Shown here piece after piece: positions 22,817 to 33,500 of a stretch of DNA of 64,000 nt; position 1 is the first letter of the stretch; each line of letters starts with the position of its first letter. The notes beneath the pieces are model-generated. The model searched no databases. It saw nothing but the letters and a program-made list of their open reading frames with translations, and was not told the DNA's origin. This DNA comes from Metridium senile (lineage: Eukaryota > Cnidaria > Anthozoa > Actiniaria > Metridiidae). The stretch covers positions 32,962,064 to 33,026,063 of the forward strand of contig OX459095.1 in assembly GCA_949775045.1 (NCBI GenBank), read 5' to 3'. The position numbers were made by a program, and so were the translations under genes.

Positions 22817-23299
22817 AAGCCCAGTATAGTAGTCAAAGGGTTCAAGTAATATTTTATCATAGTAGAGGAACTGAAACCCGGGCTACTTCAAAGGACCAGC
22901 CTATTGATTGGTTGTACGTACCGTACCATCACGTTGCCTCGTTCCTCTATTAATTAACTCTTATATATTTTATCGATTGGATACACACAACGTGTTTGTC
23001 CAAGACTCAGTCAATTCTTATTCCTACCTAGAAGGCCACGATCAGCTCCTTTGTACACTGGGATGTCCGTTCTACCACACACTTCTAGAGTCTTTAGAAC
23101 ATTTTTAGCTACTTGATCTACACCGATGTTGCCAGCTACGCATGTTATATAGCGATCACATCGACGTCTAGAGAAAGGGCCAGTATTATTGCCTGTGCAT
23201 CGTCTATCCCAGCATCGCAATCAATGATGATTTTTTTGATTTTTTTGATTTTTTTACTCTCTGAAGACATTGTGATTTCGTGAAATCTCGTGATAAAAT

Positions 23300-23993
23300 A
23301 GGTGTTGGCTGAAAGTGAAATAAAGAACCTCAGTTGATGCGTAATAACGATTATCACAATTTGAACTCATGTATTTGTCAGTTTACGGTTTACACGTTTT
23401 CGTTTACGGTTTTAAGTACAAGACAACGAGATAACAATGTTCCTAGAACAAAATATTACAAGAATATATCAGGTTTAACAACGAAAAATAAGGACAAAAT
23501 ATAGAAAATACTTACAAAACGATGTGAGGCCGGTAGATCGATAATGAGTTGACAAAAATGCAAAAAGGTATTATTTAACGTAAACTGAATTCTCTAAGGA
23601 CAGGCGTTATAAAAAAAAACAAAGGATTAACAAGACAATTTTAAACAAAAAAGACGAATACTAAATTCACGCTGCGATGGCATTGTACTGAAATCGGCAT
23701 TTTTAAGCTTGATTTTGAATAACTTTTTATAGTCAAGTCCAATCAACTTTACATTTTACATGTGAAGAGTACACACCCAAACCAAAATTTTCTTCTTTTC
23801 ACATTTACAAATGTTACGTTTTTTGGCGGGAAAATGACGTCATCGATTTTAGTGGGAAATTGAAAACGAGGGTTATGCAAAATTTTAAAATGCGCGTTCG
23901 AAAGAACTCATTGAGATACGTTCAAAACCGTAGAGATAACAGTCAAAGTCAAATTTAATCCAAATATATGATTTTTTGAAGTTTAGAATTGTT
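23300..23993. other. Unique spacer between the duplicated blocks
   Basis: No gene is recognised and no match to the blocks is seen. It contains the presumed promoter side of hydrolase copy A. This differs completely from the promoter side of copy B, because homology ends about 30 bp upstream of the ATG. Confidence 0.55.
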
Positions 23994-24092
23994 TGCTATT
24001 TTAAAGCTTATGTTTTCTTTAAAACATATGAAATCAAGGTATTATAGTCTATAAAATTGCTTGCCTGTGATATGATATCCACTAAACACTAT
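23994..24092 (+). pseudogene. ARPC3 exon 3 fragment joined to downstream sequence
   Basis: This piece copies the second half of ARPC3 exon 3 (frame [13 protein letters not shown], with Asn changed to Tyr) and the first ~50 bp of intron 3 (12355-12448), including the 'ggtattatag' donor. It then joins, at a shared 'cactat', to sequence matching 18126 onward. ARPC3 exons 4-7 are absent. It is a by-product of the duplication and non-functional. Confidence 0.9.
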
Positions 24093-24575
24093 CCAAACTC
24101 ATTTCAAAGAATGATTGGTCTAATTTTTGAGTAAATGCATAAAACATGCTAGGCTAATTTGTGTATTGTAGAAATCTTTTTTCTGGTAATTATAATTTTA
24201 ATAAAATATGTTTTTCAATCTAAAGTTGAGTTTTATTGACTAAACAAAATCCAGGTCATGGCTTGACCAACCTACCATAATTCATATAGAGTATTGGTAA
24301 GTTACACAATGAAACTACATTTTATTGATTAATAACAACTTGCATCAAAAGGGTTATTTATGAAAAGATATTCATCTCTCACCATTTTATAGTGCAAATG
24401 CTCGAACCAGAAACAAAACTATAAATCATATTTTACTACTGTATTTTTACAAACTTGTTTCAACCAACAATCCATGCTTTAAAAGAAGATGTGATAATGT
24501 TCAACTTTTATTACAAATCCTGCATCTATTGGATTTACTTTCCATAAAGTTTGGTCCGGGAAAAAATTATTGTCT

Positions 24576-24592
24576 CCCCCCCCCCCCCCCCC
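24576..24592. repeat. Poly-C run (17 C)
   Basis: An uninterrupted C run lies in the block B stretch that has no block A counterpart. The length is likely to be polymorphic or error-prone. Confidence 0.85.
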
Positions 24593-25390
24593 TCCTATAT
24601 TTGATTTTATTTGACTAGATAAATTATGAACGCTCCCTTAGAATGTTTCTTGGCGTGGAAGTCCCAGTGCTTTGCCAAACAGGTGCCAGTTGAGCGGACA
24701 AAAATTTCACTGGCAAAATTGGATTGCATTTACATTTTATTTTTGTTTTTCACGGCACATATGATCAATTCATTAATCACAATTATACATGGGAAACAAA
24801 TAACCTTTAATCGCTTCTTTGCCTGCTACATTTACTTTGACACAAACTTGAAATTTACTGTAAAATTCAATGGCAGTTACTGACAATGCCACGTACCATC
24901 CGAAGGGTCTATAAATACTATGAAGCAACAATGACACTGCTCTTTCATAAAAAAATACTTTTATTATCTTCCTTGGAGGAATACATAACATACATCATAT
25001 ACAAACAAATGTGTTTTTAGACCTTGATTTTGTCAAAACAGTTCTTACAATGGAATTATTTATTTGTTACAGAAGACATTTTGCTTCCTGTTTCATCAGG
25101 GTTTGCAAAACACTTGAAAACAATAAAAGTCAAATGTTTTTGCATGTTTGGAAACTCTGATGAAACACTCACTCTTTTTGAAATATTACATAATAACAGC
25201 TATTCTATGTTAGGATACCCATGATTGGACAAGCAAACTTTTATTACTAAAAGGTTCATTTGAACACTTTAACTAGGTTAGATAACATTGTTATACTTTT
25301 ATTCTGATTGATTGGTATTTTCACATGTGTACATACATTTACTTGTTTATTTCTAAGACACCCAATTAACAGTGCCATTAATATATTATA

Positions 25391-25610
25391 TAATAGACCA
25401 TTTCACAGTTCTAGTCGATCAACCTCAGCCTAAATAGAGTGTAATATACCCTTTAGAATTTGACTACGGCCCATGGAATTTTGAAGTGTATCAATTGTTT
25501 GATAAGGTGTACGTACATTTCTTAGATTACCAGGGTCTGCAGTCAAATTGTAAAGAATATATCACATGCTTTCGAGGCATAAGTTGATCGACGAGCACTG
25601 TGCAAATGAC
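25391..25610. mobile_element. Block B copy of the 19760-19978 MITE
   Basis: Almost identical to 19760-19978 and carried along by the duplication, so the insertion predates it. Confidence 0.8.
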
Positions 25611-25637
25611 AATTATTGTAGTTCTGTCATTCTCAGA

Positions 25638-25643
25638 TTTATT
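25638..25643 (-). terminator. PolyA signal of the intact nucleoside hydrolase
   Basis: AATAAA on the minus strand lies 14 bp past the stop codon. The same site is present in copy A. Confidence 0.6.
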
Positions 25644-25656
25644 AAGAAGACTATTT

Positions 25657-27291
25657 TCACTGAACAGATTTTAGCAGTAAGGCTTTAAACTGATTTAAAT
25701 CTACTTTCTCAATAAGGTTTACATTCTTCCTTTTTCCAAGCATATCCCTCCAGTCGACAACCATCATTCCTTTTGTCACCTTGCCCTCTAGCTCTATCGT
25801 AGCATGCAAAGCCTTCTGGGAAGTCACTATATGTGGACAAACACATACAGCAATAACGTAAGGATCACATGTCAACCATGGCCCTCCTGATTCATACTTT
25901 TTAATACCTCCTGAAATTGACTTCACGAATTGTGACTTTGAACTAGGAATTCCAGTGTACTGGTGGAAAAAATCCCAGTCAATTGGATGCTCTAAACAAA
26001 ACTCCCACGAAACAATAGAAATAGGGCATTCAAACTCTTTGAGAACAACATAGGCAGCTTCAGGATCAGCACCAAAGTTAAACTCTGCTGAGATAAAGTG
26101 GTTCCCTATACCATGCTTATTGCCTCCCATGATATCAATGCCTTTGAGGTTTTTGGAGAAGCTTGCATCCATACGCGAGGCTAATGCTATGTTAGTTAGG
26201 GGTGCCAATGCAGTGATGGTTATTTCTCCTGGGTTTTGCTTTACTATATCTATTAGAGCTGTGACTGCATGAGTGGACTGCAGCAGATCTAAGTCAGGCT
26301 GTTTTGCATCAACATCATCACCAAGGCCATCTTCTCCATGGTATACTGGAAGTTCAAATTCATGGCCTGTTAATGTGAGAAAAAAAACACCATGTTAACA
26401 TTGGAAGCTCACGTAATCTTATAACTATATCAATATGAGAGTAAGTTATTGTACCAAACTTGAGATAATTGTAGTTCCATATAGAATCCAACTTTGATAG
26501 ATCATGTGATCATTTCAGATTCCTTTTTTACTCCGATGAAGGGCTAAAGCTCGAAACGTCAGTAAAGTTAAGTCAACATTTTGTTACCTATCGTTTATAT
26601 CAAACAACGACACGGCCTATACTAGTTTACTCACTAGTTTCCATTTCCATTTCAGATCATGTGATGCAACCCGGCCTTGGGAGTTGATTCTTTAGGTATA
26701 AGGTATAAAACCGATGACCAATAATAATGCTTTAAGTGATTATTATCGATTGAAATTGAGAGCTTGATTTGCATGTTATGATATTGCCAATTGATGATTA
26801 TCGATTGGACACGTTTTGTGATTATAATTTTATCGATTGACCAATTCCAATCGATATGAAGTACTCCTAACCAGATATTATAAATCAATTAAAGTAATAT
26901 TTTATCATAGTAGAGGAACTGGAACCCGGGCTACTTCAAAGGACCAGCCTATGTACGTACCGTACCATCACGTGACCTCGACCCTCTTATTAATATAAAC
27001 TATGATATTATCGATTGGATACACACAACGTGTTTGTCCAAGACTCAGTCAATTCTTATTCCTACCTAGAAGGCCACGATCAGCTCCTTTATACACTGGG
27101 ATGTCCGTTCTACCACACACTTCTAGAGTCTTTAGAACATTTTTAGCTACTTGATCTACACCGATGTTGCCAGCTACGCATGTAATAGCTATCACATCGA
27201 CGTCTAGAGAAAGGGCCAGTATTATTGCCTGTGCATCGTCTATCCCAGCATCGCAATCAATGATGATTTTCTGTCGACTCTCCGAAGACAT
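25657..27291 (-). CDS. Inosine/uridine-preferring nucleoside hydrolase, two exons, intact copy B
   Basis: The enzyme hydrolyses the N-glycosidic bond of ribonucleosides to free base plus ribose (purine/pyrimidine salvage, presumably cytosolic). Exon 1 is 27066-27291 (ATG at 27291). Exon 2 is 25657-26366. The donor is ctag|gtagg and the acceptor acag|gc. Together they make 936 bases and 311 residues, usual for the family. Visible motifs are IIIDCDAGIDDAQAI near the N terminus (the DxDxxxDD calcium/ribose loop), ITCVAGNIGVDQVAKN, then across the splice ADRGLLG and HGEDGLGD. Later come ITITALAPLTNIA, IMGGNK, SAEFNFGADPEAA (substrate-binding Glu/Asn and Asp) and CDPYVIAV near the C terminus. The second exon has no ATG in its first part, so gene finders may truncate it. 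No signal peptide is seen. Substrate preference cannot be read from sequence. It is divergent from the STAND gene at 27578. Confidence 0.93.
26511..26657. mobile_element. 127-bp retroposon-like insertion with 10-bp target duplication, hammerhead-like core
   Basis: The insert is 26521-26647, bracketed by perfect direct repeats CATTTCAGAT (26511-26520 and 26648-26657). Block A has a single copy of the equivalent site ('aatttaagat'), so this is a true insertion after the duplication. Inside are CCGATGA, a short stem GGGC-TAAA-GCTC, GAAA and CGTC, followed by 'agtaaagttaagtcaac'. This order resembles the CUGANGA / stem II / GAAA / GUC core of hammerhead ribozymes found in Penelope-like elements. 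Position 4 deviates from consensus, so activity is doubtful. A longer relative is at 38090-38290. Confidence 0.75.
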
Positions 27292-27577
27292 TGTGATTTC
27301 GTGAAATCTCGTGATAAAATGAAGGAGTAGACAGAAATTGCCCAGGCGTAAAAAGCTTTGTCCGTGTGAGGAATGGGTTCTGAACAGCTACACGTGATTC
27401 AAAATGGCGGAAAAGTTGAATGTGTGTGAATTTGCTTCAATTTTATCTACTAATTGTTCTATTTTAGCTGACAAATGAGCACATTTTAGACGCGTTCGGA
27501 TACGGTGAACACTCAAACAAGAATTTGGTGATTTTTGGTATTATAATTTCCTTGGTATTTGTATTTTTTCTCAAGCA
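27292..27577. promoter_or_regulatory. Shared head-to-head promoter region, hydrolase (-) and STAND gene (+)
   Basis: Only 286 bp separate the two start codons, so the 5' UTRs and promoters must share this interval. Block homology ends near 27320, so most of it is not shared with copy A. No TATA box is evident. A 'caaaatggcgg' motif around 27401 resembles a YY1-type element. Confidence 0.55.
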
Positions 27578-30500
27578 ATGTATGGACTTCGCTGCTTCAT
27601 TCAACATCGCCTCAAGTTTGAAGCGACCGGTGAAAGGCTCCTCAAGCTTGCAAGAATAAAAAGACCACGACGATTTCTTACTACTCAGGTAGAACAGAAT
27701 GCCACGAAGACTGCAGAAGAAAGTCCAAAGTCATGGCGGGAAAATCCTAACTTAAAATATTGGGTAATTGGAGTTGGTGCAATCACCGGCGTAATCTACC
27801 GATATGTCTATAAAGAGAAGGATAAGAAAAAGATTATTGTGAAGAACTTTCCTTCTTTACCTAGCCACAAGCTACAAAGTCGAGATACAGACTTGAATGA
27901 ACTCTATAACCTCTATAAGAATTCTAGAAGTAGTTCAGTGTCGACTGTGTTTATCGAGGGGTACCATGGCAGTGGGAAGACTCTGATGGCTGCTGCCCTT
28001 GCAGAAAAGTTAACCAAGGAAGAAGAAGGGAAGTATCATTTTCTTCCACGAAATTTGTTTGCTGGTACAATCAATGCTGCTAACCTCAACACTTTACTGT
28101 TTGATATCAAGAAATTTGCTGTTGCCGTAGGCTGTCAATCAAAAGACTGGTTGCTAAGGATTGACGAAGGGGTTAAGTTTGGTAACCTTAGTGATGGTGA
28201 ACAACTTCGTGTCATTGCAAATGCTCTCCAGGAAAAGCTTTCAGATAATCCTAACTGGATTCTTATTTTTGATAACTTGAACGATAGTGAACTTCTGCAT
28301 GAGGTATTTGGTGATGACTTGAGTTCATGGGGAAAAGGAACTTTAATTGTTACAACTGGGACGAACCATAATGCGGAGCATTCTCCTTCATATTGTTTAG
28401 ATAAGGGGTAAGTATATGCCATGTAAATTAAAACATATATAATACTAGTACATTAGCATACCTTCCTTTATGCAAATAGTTTGCGAATTATTTCATTATG
28501 ACACAATGTGTTTAGAGTGGGGGATAGAATCGCCGAAAACAATGGCAATTTCAATTAAATCTTCCTTTTCCTTGAAAATTGAGCTTCATATTATCTAGTT
28601 TTTATGTATGTTATGTGTCTATGGTATGTTTATACTTTCATATTTATGGCATTTTGTTGTCATTTCTTTCCTCTCCGTCTTGTAAATGCAATTTTATTTT
28701 GTATTCTTGTATTGTTGTTATGAATCTTTCCCCCACTGGCGTCCATGAACCTTAGAATGTTTTGACGTGACGTCATAGTGAAATAGGACAATTTTTACGG
28801 TTTCTTTTTTTGGTAATAGCATTAATGTATTGGAATATCTGTGTGTACTTGCTAAATCTTTATCTACACCACTATAGTACTAGCCTGCATAGCTGGCTCT
28901 TTGGGAAAAGGAGGGGGAGGGGAGGGGAGGGGGAGAGGAAAGAAAGGAGAGCCTGCAACAAACCCCCAGTAGTTTGTGTTACCGCCCCCATCTAAGATCA
29001 TATTACTTCAGCAAATCAGCGCTTACCACGGGAAGCCAGTCAAATGCAACAACAAACAACGTCGTCGTACAGTACGTTTGGTTTTATCATGAATAATCAA
29101 AACATTTTATTATCCATGGTTTTATTTTCATTATACAGTAATTACAACATTGTCAAAATGCGGTCGTGTCGCGAAAGAAGTAAATGTTAATGATTTTTCC
29201 CGCATTACTTCGATCGTCTTCTTCGAACGGCATCTAAAACAAATTTATCTTTGGGGTTTTATAAATACCTTTTGGAATAATAATAAGCTTTTATCTAATA
29301 TGAGCTACAATTTAAGAGTGAATATTGATAAACAATCAATCGTGCAAAGTATAATACAAGTTTTATTAGTACGTTTTGTATAATTTTGGTTCAGTATAGA
29401 AAACAAAAATGGTTTGCGGACAAATTTGAATTTCCAAAATCACATCACTGTAATATACAAATGGTTATAGCTTTATTAAACACACCTTTAACTGGACCGG
29501 ACCGTTGTTGCAGGCCCTCCTTTCCCTCTCTCCCCCACCCCTCCCCTTCCCCTTCCTCTCCCTAATCCCCTCCCGGGCCGCTACGCAGGCTACTATAGTA
29601 CCACAATGCTCTGCCTACTTTCTTTGGTGACAAAAGCAGTGACATATGTTTTATGTTGGGAATTATAAAATACTTTAGACACTATGCACGCTCTGTTTGG
29701 CTGGCTATCATGTTTATATCAGAGGACAGAGACAAGCTCAAAAAAGTCCAATACATGTTTTATAAAAGCAATATAAAGCATCTGCTTGTGTTTATATACT
29801 GTTATATATAAACACACTGGGAGCTGTAGAGTACTTGAGAAGTCAAAGAAACAATAGGTTACGCTTCTCCTTTTTTGCAACTTCTCTCTTGCTCTACAGC
29901 TCCCAGTGTGTTTATATAACAGTATATAGACACAAGCAGATGTTTTATATTGCTTTTATAAAATATGTTTTGGACTTTTTTGAGCTTGTCTCTGTCCTCT
30001 GATATAAACATGATAACCAGCCAAACGGAGCGTGCATAGTGTCTAAAATATTTTTAATCCCCAGACACAGGCACCAATTTGAATAATAATTAAATAAACA
30101 TTTGAATAATAAAGAGGATTCTTCAAAGCATTTTTAATAGCCAGTGCTGTATTTTCAGATGTGATTCCTAATGTTTGAAAAGTACTAAAGATAATTTTAT
30201 TGTATACCATTTTCAATACTCTGCAAACTCAGACATTGCATTGGCTTGTAAAAATGGATTTACTTTTTCAACATGCAACCAAAGAGCTCAGAGAATATTG
30301 AGACTTATTTATTGCTTTTTGGTGTATTTTACAGTTTATAATAGAATCTTTGTTTTAAAGTACATAATAATTATATAAATATTATTAGATTTAAATCAAT
30401 TAAATAGTATGATAGCTTCTTTAAAATTAGAATATTGAGACTTTATTGCTTTTTGGTGCTGTTTTACAGTTTATAATAGAATCTTTGTTTTAAAGTATAT

Positions 30501-33500
30501 ATAAATATAGATTTAAATCAGTTGAATAATATGATAGCTTCTTTAATATTAGAGTCTGGGGGCAGTTTTCTAGTTAGAACATTTCTGTAATTTTAATTCC
30601 TTTTTCTTTCAGTATGGATAAACTTGAAGCAACCCTGCTGTTAAGAGAACTAACAGGACTGCCAGATGACAAACTAGATGATGGGGAACAGATTCTCAAC
30701 AAGTTAGACTATTCACCATTTGCTATTGCTTGTGCTGGGGCTTTCATCAAATCAAGACTAGAAAACGAAAACGATTACTCATTAAAGGATTTTTCTGATG
30801 AACTGAACACTGGAATGGGGAAATTACAGGAGAGCAACCAAGATAAAAATATGTCAAAATCTACCAAGTCTTCATATGTGATTGCATCACTTTTGGTTAA
30901 AGAAACATTGAATTCATCACCACATTTTCTCCATGCATTTGATTTGATTGGAAGCTGCTCTCCAGTGTGGCCCATTCCTGTGAGCTTGCTATCAGTGCAT
31001 CTAAGATCATCAGAGTACCATCTGCCACCAGTGCCAAGAAGTGCTCCAGTCCTACCTGACATTCCAGATCAAGGCGAAATCAAACCTGTTAAACCAGAGC
31101 AAGAAGTTGATGAGTCGTTTTTCTCCATCAAAAGGCTTGCTAATAATCTGGAATCGTTTACGACAGCAGTTAAGGCCAACTATGATGCTATCAAAGAAAT
31201 GTTTAATCCTCCACCCATGGATTTCACACCTCCGTCTGATGGTGTACTAGAGCTTATGCAGACTTGTCCTTTTATTTCTGCTGAAAAAATCAACCCTGGA
31301 GGTAGGTCAGATTTGTACTGTACATGTATATACATCAAATAGATAGCAATTTCCTTGAAACTGATAGGGCAAGGGACTGTCATATTTTCTCTGTTCATGG
31401 TTTATATACATTATAATCATAGCTATTACAAATGGGTTGATTCTGATTGGTCATATTTTCTCAGTACACAGCATATAAACAATATAATTACACCTATTAC
31501 TGACAATTTCCTTGAATCTGATTGGTCAATAGACTGTCCTATTTTCTCTGTACACAGCATACATGTATAAACAATATAATTACAGCTATTACTTACAATT
31601 TCCTTGAATTTGATTGGTCAAGATTTTTCTTTTTTCTCTGTACATGGTGTATAAACATTACAATCATAGCTATTACAATTCCTTGAATCTGATTGGTCAA
31701 GGGACTGCCCTATTTTCTCTGTACATGGTCTATAAATATAATAATCAAATAGATAGCAATTTCCATGAATCTGATTGGTCAAGAGATGCCCTATTTTCTC
31801 TGTAAACAGCATATAAACATTATAATCATGCTATTACAAATTGCTTGAGTCTGATTGGTCAAGAGACTGTTCTATTTTCTTTATACATGGTCTATAAATA
31901 TAATATTCATAGCTATTACAATTCCTTTGAATCTGATTGGTCAAGAGACTCATGTTTTCTCTGTAAATGGTGTATTAACATCACAATCATAGCTATTACA
32001 AATTGCTTGAATCTGATTGGTCAAGAGACTGACATATTTTCTCTGTACATGGTGTATAAACATGTCTTTCGCCGAAAAGTGATCAAAAGCAAAACATTTC
32101 AACGTATGTTTTACGACCAAAAAATCAATGATAAAGCGAATTTTCTATCATTTTTTTCAAGCAGTGTTTGATTATATTAGGTATTAAAATTATATTCATG
32201 TGCATTTGGCGATGGAGAGTTTGGCTAGATTTTTTGCAAACGGCTCATAAATATAAACACATCTTATGCAAAATTTAACAAAAAAACTTTCAAACATTTC
32301 AAGAAAAAACAAACCTCACATATAATTTAAGGTTAAATGAACTAATTTTTGTTGGCTATAAGTGGTGGAAGCTTAAAGAATATGTACACGAAGTGATAAA
32401 ACATATCTCCTCCAGCAACTGTAATTTTCTGCAGTAACTCAAACACACTCTTTTTTTGAAAATTTGTGTGTGTGTGTGTCAATCGAAATTGATTTTTCAT
32501 ATGAAAACGAATTTCCACAATATTTTAATTATTGTCAATTTATAGGCCAATGAATAAGCACTAATTTAAAGGCAAATAGAAAATGGAGAGTTCGTCTAGA
32601 TTTTGAACTACCTCACACAAAAAAGATTTACAATGACATGTCGTTCTCTTCACAAATACATCAACAATTTCAAGTTTTCTCATTTAGTGAAAAGCATATA
32701 TTAACCCTAAATACAATGCATTAACTCACCTTTCTCCTCCCTTCATAATGCCACATATTCAGCTCCAGTGCAGATCGGCGGTGCAATTTCATCATCAAGA
32801 AAAATAAGCCAAAAACCAATGACAATGTAGAAAGCCTGTGAAAGTTTAGTGCTTGAAACTGGTACACGATCAACAAGTAATTGAAAAAATCTTTCTTAAT
32901 GGTTCTGATACTGGATATTTTTGAAGTACTAGTAGGTTAATCTAGTCACAGTTCCTTCGAAGACCAGCGTTGTCAATGGTTCAATGTCGAAAGACGGCAA
33001 TTTCATTGATTAAAAAACAACTTATTCAAAGAAAATAGCCATCGTTTTACTTGTAAAGAAATAACAAATATCAAAGATCCTCATTCAAAAACATTATCAA
33101 AATTTCCATAAAATTTTTTTTTCCCAACGAAAATGCAATTTTAATTTCGATGAAAACATGTTATGGGCTTCCTGTGATTTTGTCACGTGGTCTGATGACG
33201 TCAGGTCGTGGTCGAGTTCTGTATATTGCTGGTTCAAGACTACATAGTACACCGAAAACAAGTTATAAATCTCGCTTAAATCTCGCTTTTTTTTAAAAAA
33301 ATACCACATTGTTAGGCATATCAATTTCAAGAGATGCTCAGATAAAAGACCCAGATTAATCTTTTAATTTTTTACCTCGTCTGAATCGCTTAAACTGGAG
33401 AACAAAAAACAAAAACTTTTGACAAAATGCACTACATGTAACAGATTCAATAATATTCTTTATTTGTTAAAGTCAGCAACTGAAAGGCCGATGTAGACCT

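Larger units (their letters stand above)
21218..22840. mobile_element. 1.62-kb piggyBac-like non-autonomous element in the intron of hydrolase copy A
   Basis: The termini are CCCTTTGACTCCTA and its inverse TAGTAGTCAAAGGG. The left flank is TTAA (21214-21217) and the right flank TTCA, a one-base decay of TTAA. Block B reads 'atcaattaaagtaat' at this point, which is the unoccupied site with a single TTAA. A CCCTTT terminus at TTAA is the signature of the piggyBac superfamily. No transposase frame is present. The interior contains a 190-bp palindrome and a tandem 168-bp duplication, and is related to the element at 15941-17193. Confidence 0.88.
20025..23270 (-). pseudogene. Inosine/uridine-preferring nucleoside hydrolase, copy A, frameshifted
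   Basis: Two exons, 23028-23270 and 20025-20737, match the intact copy at 25657-27291 nearly residue for residue. They include the IIIDCDAGIDDAQ calcium/ribose motif and ISAEFNFGADPEAA. Relative to the intact copy, a net 2-bp gain near 23145-23155 changes the frame directly after DVDVIAI. It produces a TAA, leaving only about 41 residues after ATG. Two other changes keep frame: five extra codons near the N terminus, from a duplicated 'gatttttttgattttttt' tract (KKIKKIKK), and one extra Val before the FISAEF motif. Donor (ctag|gtagg) and acceptor (acag|gc) sites are kept. The long intron was further enlarged by a 1.6-kb transposon. A sequencing or assembly error is the alternative. An internal start could at best give a protein lacking the metal-binding loop. 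Confidence 0.85.
18126..23299. repeat. Segmental duplication, left block (A)
   Basis: This block is collinear with 24086-27320 at high identity by eye, apart from indels. Homology starts at 'cactatccaaactcatttc' and ends just past the hydrolase start at 'ctcgtgataaaat'. Block A carries the broken hydrolase copy. Relative to B it has extra insertions at 18964-19144 and 21218-22840, and a replaced stretch at about 18286-18790. Confidence 0.9.
23994..27320. repeat. Segmental duplication, right block (B)
   Basis: This block holds the ARPC3 fragment (23994-24092), then the sequence collinear with 18126-23299 including the intact nucleoside hydrolase. It lacks the MITE and piggyBac-like insertions of block A but has its own 127-bp insertion (26521-26647) and a different stretch at about 24247-24640. 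Confidence 0.9.

Noticed and set aside
31355..32171. Several plus- and minus-strand ORFs with similar peptides
   Set aside because: They are translations of the 82-bp minisatellite.
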